The position numbers and the translations under genes are program-made. DNA of 64,000 nt, taken from contig NZ_CP124681.1 in NCBI RefSeq assembly GCF_029961765.1, positions 4,216,001-4,280,000 on the forward strand, read 5' to 3'. Source of the stretch: Nocardioides sp. QY071. GTDB lineage: Bacteria > Actinomycetota > Actinomycetes > Propionibacteriales > Nocardioidaceae. The notes under the pieces are model-generated. The model searched no databases and had not been told where the DNA came from. It was given only the letters and a program-made list of their open reading frames with translations. Every line of letters begins with the position of its first letter. The stretch's first letter is position 1. Below are positions 6,960 through 15,167 of the stretch, piece by piece.

Positions 6960-8608
6960 CCGCCACAGGCGCCCTGAGCCGCTCGGGCCTCGAGGACACC
7001 TTCGCGCGCGACCACCTCCCGCCCGCGGAGCTGTGGCCGACGCTGGAGTTCACCACGCCGCTGCTGCAGTACCCCGAGCGGCTCAACGCCGCCGTCGAGC
7101 TCATCGACGCAGCGGTCGCGGCCCACGGCCCCGACCGGCCCGCCCTACGCACGCCCGACGGCACGGTGTGGACCTACGGTGAGCTGCTCGCGCGCGCCAA
7201 CCAGGTCGCCCACGTCCTGGTCGAGGACCTCGGCATGGTCAGCGGCAACCGGGTGCTGCTGCGCTCCCCCAACAACCCGTGGACCGTCGCGGCCTGGCTG
7301 GGCGTGCTCAAGGCCGGCGGCATCGTCGTGACCACCATGGCCGCGCTGCGGGCGACCGAGCTGACCCCGATCGTGGAGCGCACCCGGCCGGCCGTGGCCC
7401 TGGTCGACCACCGCCTCGTCGCCGACGTGCACGAGGTCCGCGACCGGGTCGCGCCCGGGCTGGTCGTGGTCGCCTACGGCGGTGACGCCGACGACGACCT
7501 GTCCCGGCGGGCGGCCGGCAAGCCGACCACGTTCACGGCGGTGGACACCGCTGCCGACGACGTCGCACTACTCGGTCCCACCTCGGGCACCACCGGTCTG
7601 CCGAAGCTCACGACCCACTTCCACCGCGACATCTTGTCGATCGACAACACCTTCGGCCGCAGCACACTGCGGCTGGAGCCGACCGACCTGGTCGCCTGCA
7701 CCGCGCCGCTCGCGTTCACGTTCGGGCTCGGCATGCTCGTCGTGTTCACGCTCCGGGCAGGTGCCTGCGCGCTGCTCACCGAGTCGGCGACGCCCGTCCA
7801 GCTCGCCGGCCTGATCGACGAGCACGGCGTCACCGTCCTCGCGACCGCGCCGACCGCCTACAAGCAGATCCTCAAGTCCGGCAGCATCGGCCAGCTCAAG
7901 GGCCTGCGCGTCGCGGTCACCGCCGGCGAGCACATGCCGCAGGCGACCTGGGACGAGCTGCGCCGCGAGCTGGGCCTGGCGGTCATCGACGGCATCGGGG
8001 CCACCGAGCTGCTGCACGTCTTCATCTCGGCGGCGGGCGACGACGTCCGTCCGGGAGCGACCGGCAAGCCCGTCCCGGGCTACCGCGCCACCATCTTGGA
8101 CGCCGACGGCAACGAGGTCGCCGCGGGCGTCGAGGGCCGGCTGGCCGTCATCGGCCCCGTCGGCTGCCGCTATCTCGACGACGAGCGGCAGCGCAGCTAC
8201 GTCGTCAACGGCTGGAACGTCACCGGCGACACCTTCGTCCGCGACGAGGACGGCTACTTCTGGTACCGCTCCCGCACCGACGACATGATCGTCTCCTCCG
8301 GCTACAACATCGGCGGCCCCGAGGTCGAGGAGGCGCTCGGCACCCACCCGGACGTCGTCGAGGCCGGCGTGGTCGGCGTACCCGACCCGGACCGCGGTGC
8401 GCTCGTGTGCGCCTTCGTCGTGCTGCGCGAGGGCGTCACCGGCGACGCCACGAAGGTCAGCGAGCTCCAGCAGCACGTCAAGGACCGCCTGGCCCCCTAC
8501 AAGTACCCGCGGGCGGTGCGCTTCATCGACGCCCTGCCGCGCAACACCAGTGGAAAGCTGCAGCACTTCAGGCTGCGACAGCTCAGCGAATCGGAGACCC
8601 GAGCATGA
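6956..8608 (+). CDS. Aryl-CoA ligase (benzoate / 2-aminobenzoate-CoA ligase-like)
   Basis: 550 residues, ANL superfamily. The AMP-binding P-loop is TSGTTGLPK at about residue 209; the DGIGATELLHVF segment is typical of benzoate/2-aminobenzoate-CoA ligases; YRSRTDDMIVSSGYNIGGPEVE is the hinge and A8 motif; SGKLQHF near residue 532 carries the catalytic Lys. It activates an aromatic carboxylate with ATP and CoA. The GTG start overlaps the thioesterase stop (GTGA) and its own stop overlaps the ATG of the monooxygenase (ATGA). This places it immediately before the enzyme that uses aryl-CoA. Salicylate is the main alternative substrate. Confidence 0.88.
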   Translation: MTATGALSRSGLEDTFARDHLPPAELWPTLEFTTPLLQYPERLNAAVELIDAAVAAHGPDRPALRTPDGTVWTYGELLARANQVAHVLVEDLGMVSGNRVLLRSPNNPWTVAAWLGVLKAGGIVVTTMAALRATELTPIVERTRPAVALVDHRLVADVHEVRDRVAPGLVVVAYGGDADDDLSRRAAGKPTTFTAVDTAADDVALLGPTSGTTGLPKLTTHFHRDILSIDNTFGRSTLRLEPTDLVACTAPLAFTFGLGMLVVFTLRAGACALLTESATPVQLAGLIDEHGVTVLATAPTAYKQILKSGSIGQLKGLRVAVTAGEHMPQATWDELRRELGLAVIDGIGATELLHVFISAAGDDVRPGATGKPVPGYRATILDADGNEVAAGVEGRLAVIGPVGCRYLDDERQRSYVVNGWNVTGDTFVRDEDGYFWYRSRTDDMIVSSGYNIGGPEVEEALGTHPDVVEAGVVGVPDPDRGALVCAFVVLREGVTGDATKVSELQQHVKDRLAPYKYPRAVRFIDALPRNTSGKLQHFRLRQLSESETRA

Positions 8609-10980
8609 AGATCGCAATCGTTGGCGGCGGGCCCGGTGGGCTCTACTTCGCCACTCTGATGAAGACCCTCGACCCCACCCACGAGATCACCGTCTGGGAG
8701 CGCAACGCGCCGGAGGACACCTTCGGCTTCGGCGTCGTGTTCTCCGACGAGACCCTCGGCAGCATCGAGGGCGCCGACCAGGTCATCCACGATCGGATGG
8801 AGACCCGCTTCGCGCGGTGGACCGACATCGACGTGGAGTTCAACGGCACCGCCTTCACCGTCGGCGGCCAGGGCTTCGCGGCGATGTCGCGCAAGGAGCT
8901 GCTGCAGATCATGCAGGAGCGGGTGGCCGAGCTCGGCGTGACCGTGCACTACCGCACCGAGGCGCCCGACCCCGACCAGCTGCGCTCCGAGCACGACCTC
9001 GTGCTCGCCGCCGACGGCCTCAACTCGGCCGTCCGCACGAAGTACGCCGACGTCTTCGGCCCGAGCCTGGACCGCCGCAACAACAAGTACATCTGGTTCG
9101 GCACCGACCTCGTCTTCGAGGCGTTCCAGTTCTTCGTGAAGCAGACCGAGTTCGGCACCATGCAGATCCACGGCTACCCCTACTCCGACCAGGGCTCGAC
9201 CTTCATCGTGGAGATGCACGACGACGTGTGGCGCCGCGCCGGGCTCGACCGGACCGAGCACGAGATCTTCCCGCCCGGCGTCTCCGACGAGTACGCCGTC
9301 GGACGGATCGCCGAGATCTTCGCCGACGAGCTGCAGGGGCACCAGATCCTCACCAACAACTCGAAGTGGCTCAACTTCCACACCGTCCGCAACGAACGGT
9401 GGCACCACGACAACGTCGTCCTGCTCGGCGACGCCGCCCACACCGCCCACTTCTCGATCGGCTCGGGGACCAAGCTCGCGATGGAGGACGCCCTCGCGCT
9501 GGCCGCCTGCCTGCACGAGCACCCGAGCGTCGAGGCCGCACTTGCGGCGTACCAGGCAGAGCGCAAACCGGTCGTGGAGTCGACCCAGCGCGCGGCCCAG
9601 GCCTCGCTCGAGTGGTTCGAGAACATCGGCATGTACGCCGACCAGGACCCGGCGCAGTTCGTCTTCAACCTGCTGACCCGATCGCGCCGGATCACCTTCG
9701 AGAACCTCAAGGACCGCGACGCGGTCTTCGCCGACCTCATGGAGAACGAGTTCGCGCGTCATCAGGGCGGCACCGAGACCGCGCCCGCGATGTTCCAGCC
9801 GGTCCGCATCGGCGAGCTCGAGCTGAAGAACCGCGTCATGCTCTCGCCGATGGACCAGTACGTCGCCGTCGACGGCGTCCCCACGGACTTCCACCTCGTA
9901 CACCTGGGCAGCAAGGCGCTCGGCGGCGCCGGCCTGATCATGACCGAGATGACCTGCGTGTCCCCCGAGGGCCGGATCACGCCCGGCTGCCCCGGCATCT
10001 GGACCGACGACCAGGCCGCGGCCTGGCGCCGGGTCACCGACTTCGTGCACGCCAACAGCACCGCGAAGATCGGGACCCAGCTCGGCCACTCGGGCCGCAA
10101 GGGCTCGACGAAGCTCATGTGGGACGGCATGGACGAGCCGCTCGAGGACGGCAACTGGGAGATCGTCGGACCCTCCGCCCTGCCCTACGGCCCCGGCTGC
10201 CACGTCCCACGCGAGGCGACCCGGGGCGACCTGGACCAGGTGGTCGCCGACTTCGTGGCCGCCGCACGCCGGGCGGTCGACGCCGGCTTCGACCTCGTCG
10301 AGGTCCACGCCGCCCACGGCTACCTCCTCTCCTCCTTCCTCTCCCCCGTCGCCAACCACCGCAGCGACGAGTACGGCGGAGCGCTGGAGAACCGGCTGCG
10401 CTTCCCGATCGAGGTGTTCGAGGCGGTCCGCGCCGCGGTTCCGACAGCGATCCCCGTGACCGTGCGCATCTCGGCCACCGACTGGATCCCGGACGGCAAC
10501 ACCGACGACGACGCGGTCGAGATCGCCCGCGCGTTCATCGCCGCCGGAGCGGCCGCGATCGACGTGTCGTCCGGGCAGGTCGGCAAGGAGGAGCGACCCG
10601 CGTTCGGCCGGTCCTACCAGACCCCCTTCGCCGACAAGATCCGTCACCTGGTGGCGGAGCCCGCCGGGGTCAAGGTGATCGCGGTCGGTGCCATCTCGTC
10701 GTACGACGACGTCAACTCGATCCTGCTGGCCGGCCGTGCCGACATCTGCGCGCTCGGCCGGACCCACCTCTACGACCCGAGCTGGACGCTGCACGCGGCG
10801 GCCGAGCAGGAGTACGCCGGCCCGGCGGCCGACTGGCCGGTGCCGTGGGCCGCCGGGCGGCGCCGGCCTCCGACATCGCGCACCGACAAGGTCCCGCCGC
10901 GACTGCAGCTGCTCCGGGAGGGCGAGACCGACGCCGTGCACCTGCGCTGGACGCCGGACAGCTCGGCGGTGACCGCCTGA
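8605..10980 (+). CDS. Bifunctional aryl-CoA monooxygenase / OYE reductase (2-aminobenzoyl-CoA monooxygenase-reductase or salicylyl-CoA 5-hydroxylase type)
   Basis: 791 residues in two modules. Residues 1-~385 form a flavoprotein aromatic hydroxylase: IVGGGPGGLYFA, an internal DGLNSAVR (the DG motif) and LLGDAAHTAHFSIGSGTKLA near residue 275. From about 396 (MFQPVRIGELELKNR) an Old Yellow Enzyme-like FMN barrel follows, with HAAHGYLLSSFLSPVANHR and EYGGALENR. This fusion is known from 2-aminobenzoyl-CoA monooxygenase/reductase of Azoarcus evansii, which hydroxylates and then reduces the ring of anthraniloyl-CoA. Automatic annotation calls relatives salicylyl-CoA 5-hydroxylase/oxidoreductase. 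The fused reductase favours the dearomatising reaction. It is translationally coupled to the ligase upstream. Confidence 0.92.
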   Translation: MKIAIVGGGPGGLYFATLMKTLDPTHEITVWERNAPEDTFGFGVVFSDETLGSIEGADQVIHDRMETRFARWTDIDVEFNGTAFTVGGQGFAAMSRKELLQIMQERVAELGVTVHYRTEAPDPDQLRSEHDLVLAADGLNSAVRTKYADVFGPSLDRRNNKYIWFGTDLVFEAFQFFVKQTEFGTMQIHGYPYSDQGSTFIVEMHDDVWRRAGLDRTEHEIFPPGVSDEYAVGRIAEIFADELQGHQILTNNSKWLNFHTVRNERWHHDNVVLLGDAAHTAHFSIGSGTKLAMEDALALAACLHEHPSVEAALAAYQAERKPVVESTQRAAQASLEWFENIGMYADQDPAQFVFNLLTRSRRITFENLKDRDAVFADLMENEFARHQGGTETAPAMFQPVRIGELELKNRVMLSPMDQYVAVDGVPTDFHLVHLGSKALGGAGLIMTEMTCVSPEGRITPGCPGIWTDDQAAAWRRVTDFVHANSTAKIGTQLGHSGRKGSTKLMWDGMDEPLEDGNWEIVGPSALPYGPGCHVPREATRGDLDQVVADFVAAARRAVDAGFDLVEVHAAHGYLLSSFLSPVANHRSDEYGGALENRLRFPIEVFEAVRAAVPTAIPVTVRISATDWIPDGNTDDDAVEIARAFIAAGAAAIDVSSGQVGKEERPAFGRSYQTPFADKIRHLVAEPAGVKVIAVGAISSYDDVNSILLAGRADICALGRTHLYDPSWTLHAAAEQEYAGPAADWPVPWAAGRRRPPTSRTDKVPPRLQLLREGETDAVHLRWTPDSSAVTA

Positions 10981-10991
10981 CATCGACCACG

Positions 10992-11453
10992 ATGGCCTCC
11001 ATGGACGACTCATCACTGGCCTGCGGCCACTTCCGCACGCGTGTCGAGTGGATCGACACCGACGCGTCCGGGATCTACCACAACAGCACGGTGACGCGGT
11101 TCGTCGAGGCCGCCGAGGCCACGCTCATGCGCGAGCGCGGCCTCGGCGGGTACTTCGCCAGCGCGCCACGGGTCCGCTTCGAGGCGGACTTCCTGGCTCC
11201 CCTGTTCTTCGGGCAGGAGGCGACCGCGACGGTGTTTCTCGCCGCGATCGGGAGCTCGTCGATGACCTGGGAGTTCGAGGTCTGGGGCGAGGAGTTCGAG
11301 GGCCGGCCGCGCACGCGGGCGGCGCGCGGCCGCTACGTCACCGTGCACATGGGCACCGGCCAGGTGGCCGCGACCGCCGACGACGGCTCCCGCAGGAGCC
11401 TGCCCTGGCCCGCCGAGTGGGTCGCGGCGCTCACCACGGATCTCCGTGCCTGA
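10992..11453 (+). CDS. Acyl-CoA thioesterase, 4-HBT hotdog
   Basis: 153 residues, a single hotdog domain. The catalytic block EWIDTDASGIYHNSTVTRFVE matches the 4-hydroxybenzoyl-CoA thioesterase signature (Asp-x-x-Gly-x-x-Tyr/His), and PRVRFEADFLAPLFFG continues the fold. It follows the monooxygenase by 11 bases and precedes PaaX. It likely hydrolyses an aromatic or alicyclic CoA ester of the same pathway. An ATG three codons downstream (11001) is an alternative start; neither has a clear ribosome site. Confidence 0.85.
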   Translation: MASMDDSSLACGHFRTRVEWIDTDASGIYHNSTVTRFVEAAEATLMRERGLGGYFASAPRVRFEADFLAPLFFGQEATATVFLAAIGSSSMTWEFEVWGEEFEGRPRTRAARGRYVTVHMGTGQVAATADDGSRRSLPWPAEWVAALTTDLRA

Positions 11454-11460
11454 GGGCAGA

Positions 11461-12285
11461 ATGCCGTCCGTGAGCAGCAAGGCACCGCAGTCCCGCACCA
11501 CCGTCGTGACGTTCCTCGGCGCGGTGGTGCGCCCGCTGGGTGGGTGGATGCCGATCGCGGGAGCCGTCGACCTGCTCGCCGAGGTCGGAATCGACGCGCC
11601 CGGCGTCCGCACGGCCGTCTTCCGGCTGAAGAAGAACGGCTGGCTCGACTCGGTCTCCCAGGACGGCGTGCGCGGCTACTCCCTGACCAGCGAGGCCGAC
11701 GCGACGCTCGCCGCCGGCGACGAGGTGATCTGGCACGCCCGTCGTCCCGCGGACCTCGCCGACGGCTGGTGCATCGTGCACTTCGGCGTGCCGGAGTCGA
11801 AGCGGGCCCAGCGCCACCAGCTGAGGGCCCACCTGGCCCACCTCGGGTTCGGCAACGCCGGCACCGCGCTGTGGATCGCCCCGGCCCGCATGCGCGACGC
11901 CGCCGAGCGGGCCGTCGCCGAGCTGGACCTCGCCGAGCACGCGGCGATCTTCGTCGGCGGCTACCACGGGCCGCAGGACCTCACCGACCTGCTCTACGGC
12001 TCGTGGGACCTCGACGCGATCGACCAGGGCTATCGCGACTTCGTCGGCGCCTACGGGCCGCGGGTCGACGAGCTCCGCGGGCTGCGGGGAGCCGCGGCGT
12101 TCGCGGCATACCTCACCCTCGTCGACACCTGGCGCAAGCTGCCCTTCCGCGACCCCGGCCTGCCCAGTGAGGTGCTCGACCCGAAATGGTCGGCCCCCGA
12201 GGCGACCCGGCTCTTCGAGCAGCTCGTCGCCGCGCTGGAGAAGCCGGCGCTCAAGCACGCGAAGACGCACTGGCCCCAGCCCTGA
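11461..12285 (+). CDS. PaaX family transcriptional regulator
   Basis: 274 residues. The N-terminal winged helix matches PaaX (VTFLGAVVRPLGGWMPIAGAVDLLAEVGIDAPGVRTAVFRL...), followed by the central and C-terminal PaaX domains. PaaX of phenylacetate pathways is a repressor released by an aryl-CoA ligand. This copy ends an operon making and consuming aryl-CoA, so an anthraniloyl-CoA-type effector is a reasonable guess. I chose ATG 11461, preceded by GAGGGCAGA. A GTG at 11446 would overlap the thioesterase stop. The stop codon is inside the terminator stem. Confidence 0.88.
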   Translation: MPSVSSKAPQSRTTVVTFLGAVVRPLGGWMPIAGAVDLLAEVGIDAPGVRTAVFRLKKNGWLDSVSQDGVRGYSLTSEADATLAAGDEVIWHARRPADLADGWCIVHFGVPESKRAQRHQLRAHLAHLGFGNAGTALWIAPARMRDAAERAVAELDLAEHAAIFVGGYHGPQDLTDLLYGSWDLDAIDQGYRDFVGAYGPRVDELRGLRGAAAFAAYLTLVDTWRKLPFRDPGLPSEVLDPKWSAPEATRLFEQLVAALEKPALKHAKTHWPQP

Positions 12286-12300
12286 ACCAGGGCTGGGGCC
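12272..12300. terminator. Bidirectional hairpin terminator
   Basis: A perfect 12-bp stem (12272-12283 pairs with 12289-12300) closes a 5-base loop. It lies between the convergent PaaX and LLM monooxygenase genes and contains the PaaX stop. There is no U tract, as is common in high-GC actinobacteria. Its symmetry suggests it serves both strands. Confidence 0.75.
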
Positions 12301-12319
12301 GGTGCGGGCTCGCGACGGG

Positions 12320-13420
12320 TCAGAGGGCCTCGGGCCGCAGACCCTTCTTGACCAGGCGCGGCATGACCTCCTCGGCGAAGTACTCGAGCTCGCCGACGTA
12401 GTCCACGAAGGCCATGGTGATGCCACCGAACCCGGCCTTCGCGAAGCGCTCGATCTCGTCGGCGACGTCGTCGGGTGAGCCGATCAGCGGGCAGGTGCCG
12501 TGGCCGGCGGCGAAGCGGCCACGGAAGTTCTCGAGGAGCTCCTTCGAGAACGACTGCGCGTGCAGGCCCTGCAGACGCATGAGGTTGTCGACGGCGTCCC
12601 AGTCGGCGTTCTCGACCGCGTAGTAGTGGAGGTACTCCTCGGCCTCCTTGCGGGTCGGGCGGCACACGACGTGCGTCGGCGTGAGGACACCGGCCTTGCG
12701 CCCGAGGGCCGCGGAGTTGGCCTGCAGCTCGGTCACGACGCCCGCCCCGTCCTCGGGACCGCCGACGATCGTGAAGACGAAGTCGGCGTTGCGGGCGGCG
12801 TACGCCTTGCCCTGCGCGGACGAGCCGGCGTTGAGGATGGGGAGCCGGCCCACCGCGGGCTTGGGCAGCGACTCGATGCCCTCGAGGTTCCAGAAGCGGC
12901 CCTTGATGTCGTACCGGCCGTCCCTGCTCCACAGCGTGTTCATCACGTCGATCCACTCCTGCGCCAGCTGGTAGCGCGAGTCGTGGTCCTGCGGCAGGTC
13001 GGCGCCCATCGCGACGTACTCCGGCTGGTTCCATCCCGCGACGACGTTGACGCCGACGCGGCCCGGCGCCATCTGGTCGATCGTCGCGAGCTGCTTGGCG
13101 ACGACGGCCGGGTGGTTGAACGCGGTGTGGACCGTCGCGAAGACGTTGAGCCGCTCGGTGTGGGCCAGGATCGCGGTGGCCCACGGGATCGGCTCGAGCA
13201 CGCCCTCGTGGAAGTTGGTGTCGCCGCCGTAGCCGATCCAGCGCGCGATCGGGAGCATGAAGTCGATCCCGGTCTCGTCGGCGACCCGGGCGAGCCGCAG
13301 GTTGTCCTCCCACGACGCCGACCACCGCTCGGGGATCGTGGTCACGGCGAGGCCGCCGGAGCAGTTGGACGAGAACAGGCCGAGGCGGAAGTGGTCGTTG
13401 TCGAGGATCGGGATGCTCAT
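12320..13420 (-). CDS. LLM-class flavin-dependent monooxygenase (RutA-like)
   Basis: 366 residues, bacterial luciferase-like TIM barrel. The N-terminal part (LGLFSSNCSGGLAVT, FMLPIARWIGYGGDT, ATVHTAFNHPAVVAKQLATIDQMAPGRVGVNVVAGWN) closely follows the RutA/DszA subgroup, which cleaves ring amides or C-S/C-N bonds using reduced FMN and O2. IGSPDDVADEIERFAKAGFGGI is the conserved C-terminal LLM motif. It needs a reductase to supply FMNH2, which is encoded 26 bases upstream in the same operon. In this cluster it could open or oxygenate an N-heterocycle. Its ribosome site is AGGAGA. Confidence 0.88.
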   Translation of the reverse strand: MSIPILDNDHFRLGLFSSNCSGGLAVTTIPERWSASWEDNLRLARVADETGIDFMLPIARWIGYGGDTNFHEGVLEPIPWATAILAHTERLNVFATVHTAFNHPAVVAKQLATIDQMAPGRVGVNVVAGWNQPEYVAMGADLPQDHDSRYQLAQEWIDVMNTLWSRDGRYDIKGRFWNLEGIESLPKPAVGRLPILNAGSSAQGKAYAARNADFVFTIVGGPEDGAGVVTELQANSAALGRKAGVLTPTHVVCRPTRKEAEEYLHYYAVENADWDAVDNLMRLQGLHAQSFSKELLENFRGRFAAGHGTCPLIGSPDDVADEIERFAKAGFGGITMAFVDYVGELEYFAEEVMPRLVKKGLRPEAL

Positions 13421-13446
13421 GGTTTCTCCTGGGGTGGGTGGACGGG

Positions 13447-13926
13447 TCAGCGCTGGAGGGTCATGGGTACGGCGTCGGCGGCCGCCGTCATCGCGACGAC
13501 CTCGCCGATGAGGTAGGTGTGGTCACCCACCGCGAACCGGTGCGCGACGCGGCACTCGAGTCGCAGCGGGACGTCGACCGGGAGGACCGGCATGCCGTCG
13601 AGCCCCGGCGTCCAGTCCAGGCCGGCGAACCGGTCGGACGCCGAGGTCGCGAAGCGGGTGACGAGGTCCGTCTGGTCGGCAGCGGCCACGTGGACGACGT
13701 AGCCGTCGGCGGCCAGCCACTCGTCGAGCTGGCTCGAGCGGTGGTCGATGCACCAGCCGACCAGCGCCGGCTCCAGCGAGGTGGCGTGGAAGCTGTTGAC
13801 GGTCTTGCCCACCGGTCCCTCGGCACCGAGGGCGGTGACGACGGCGACGCCCGTGGGCCACCTGGCGAGCTGGCCCCGCAGCGCAGAGGGTGTCACGTCC
13901 ACTGTGGCCGGTGTCACACAAGTCAT
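13447..13926 (-). CDS. Flavin reductase family protein (FMN reductase partner)
   Basis: 159 residues, HpaC/RutF-type flavin reductase fold: FPTGVAVVTA-like WPTGVAVVTALG near residue 23, KTVNSFHATSLEPALVGWCID for flavin binding, and a C-terminal GDHTYLIGEVV strand. It would reduce FMN/FAD with NAD(P)H for the adjacent LLM monooxygenase. It is first in this minus-strand pair and divergent from the AraC-type regulator. Confidence 0.87.
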   Translation of the reverse strand: MTCVTPATVDVTPSALRGQLARWPTGVAVVTALGAEGPVGKTVNSFHATSLEPALVGWCIDHRSSQLDEWLAADGYVVHVAAADQTDLVTRFATSASDRFAGLDWTPGLDGMPVLPVDVPLRLECRVAHRFAVGDHTYLIGEVVAMTAAADAVPMTLQR

Positions 13927-14023
13927 GCCAGAATCGTGGGTCCGGGCACCGGGGCCCCGCTATCCACTGACGGCGGCGACTGTCCATTCAGCGCAGACAT
14001 GTCAGATCTCGCACGTTCGTTGC

Positions 14024-14029
14024 TAGAAT
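14024..14029 (+). promoter_or_regulatory. Extended -10 box of the AraC-type regulator gene
   Basis: TGCTAGAAT is an extended -10 element (TG-N-TANNNT), 27 bases before the regulator's ATG. The matching -35 region (14001-14006) is weak, which is usual for extended -10 promoters. The 130-base region 13927-14056 between the divergent genes otherwise shows no strong motif. Confidence 0.4.
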
Positions 14030-14056
14030 GCATCATTCGACGGCGCAGGAGGAGCC

Positions 14057-15025
14057 ATGGCCCGGGTCTCAACCCCACTCGGCTCGCACGGCGTGCTGCG
14101 CACGACCAACGTCGACGACGCCCGGGCCTCCGTCGCCGCGTCGCTCGCACCGCACGTGCTCACTCCGCTGCGCGAGGTCGAGGGCTTCCGGGCACTCCAC
14201 AACGCCGTGGAGCTGCAGCGGCTGAGCTTCCACTACATCGACTACGGCACCGAGGTGGAGGTGCGGGCCGACCGGCTCGACTTCCACCTCATCCAGATCC
14301 CGCTCGGCGGCCTGAGCCACATCGTCACCGGCGCGGGCACGGTCACCGCCAGTCCGCGCCGGGCCGCCATCACCGGCCCCGACGAACCGGTGCGGATGCG
14401 CTACTCGGCCGGCAACCCGCGTCTGATGGTCCGGATCACGCCGGACCTGTTGCGCGAGCGGCTGGACGTCGCCGCGGCGGGCGGCCTCGTCGTCCCCCAG
14501 CAGTCCGGTGCCGGCTTCGACCTCACGCGTGGCGCCGGCCGGAGCTGGCGCGGGCTGGTGGACATGGTGATGACCGACCTGGAGCGCGAGGACGGCCTGT
14601 CCGCCTCTCCCCTGACCGCCGCCGCGCTGCAGGTGGCGGTCGTCGACGGCCTGATCGTCTCGCTCGCGGCCGCCCCCGACGACGCCGCCGAGCGGGCGAC
14701 GCCCGACCGGATCGTCCGGCAGGCGGCCCGACTCATCGAGGAGCACTGCGCCGAGCCGCTCGGCACGCTCGACATCGCCGAGGCGGTCGGCGTCTCGATC
14801 CGCGCCCTCCAGGCGGGCTTCAAGCTCCACCTCGACACCACGCCGATGGCCTACGTGCGCCAGGCACGGCTCGAACGGGTGCGTCAGGCCCTCTCCGACG
14901 GCACGGCGCAGTCGGTCACGGCCGCCGCCACCCGCTGGGGCATCACCCACCTCGGGCGGCTCTCCGGCGACTACCGCGCGGCGTTCGGGGAGACGCCGAG
15001 CGAGACCCTGCAGCGCAACCGCTGA
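14057..15025 (+). CDS. AraC family transcriptional regulator
   Basis: 322 residues. An N-terminal AraC-binding-like sensor domain (about residues 25-190; HLIQIPLGGLSHIVTGAGT) is followed by a C-terminal double helix-turn-helix (DIAEAVGVSIRALQAGFKLHLDTTPMAYVRQARLERVRQALS, then VTAAATRWGITHLGRLSGDYRAAFGETPSETLQR). Relatives of this type activate aromatic-degradation operons such as anthranilate or xylene pathways. It has a strong ribosome site (AGGAGGAG) and lies between the LLM pair and the cyclase-IOR operon, which it may activate. Confidence 0.9.
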   Translation: MARVSTPLGSHGVLRTTNVDDARASVAASLAPHVLTPLREVEGFRALHNAVELQRLSFHYIDYGTEVEVRADRLDFHLIQIPLGGLSHIVTGAGTVTASPRRAAITGPDEPVRMRYSAGNPRLMVRITPDLLRERLDVAAAGGLVVPQQSGAGFDLTRGAGRSWRGLVDMVMTDLEREDGLSASPLTAAALQVAVVDGLIVSLAAAPDDAAERATPDRIVRQAARLIEEHCAEPLGTLDIAEAVGVSIRALQAGFKLHLDTTPMAYVRQARLERVRQALSDGTAQSVTAAATRWGITHLGRLSGDYRAAFGETPSETLQRNR

Positions 15026-15051
15026 CCGCGCCACGGGCGCTGCGAGCCGAT

Positions 15052-15097
15052 GTCAGCGCTTTCCGGCTGACCTACGCGTTTTGCGGATAGATACGCG
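15052..15097. promoter_or_regulatory. Possible activator site upstream of the cyclase-IOR operon
   Basis: GTCAGC (15052-15057) and GCTGAC (15066-15071) form an inverted repeat with an 8-base spacer. Just beyond, TACGCG occurs twice in direct orientation at 15073-15078 and 15092-15097, 19 bases apart. AraC-family activators usually bind direct repeats about two helical turns apart, so this could be the operator of the adjacent regulator. The inverted repeat could instead be a weak terminator for the araC-type gene. Confidence 0.3.
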
Positions 15098-15167
15098 CCC
15101 GCCCAGCGCCTAGCGTCCTGCGACAACCGCGTGTGATCACGCTCACGCCCTCCGAAAGGTTGCCGCC

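Noticed and set aside
8497..11016. 839-codon minus-strand frame opposite the aryl-CoA monooxygenase
   Set aside because: Same cause; the plus-strand gene is full of conserved motifs and the antisense translation has low complexity.
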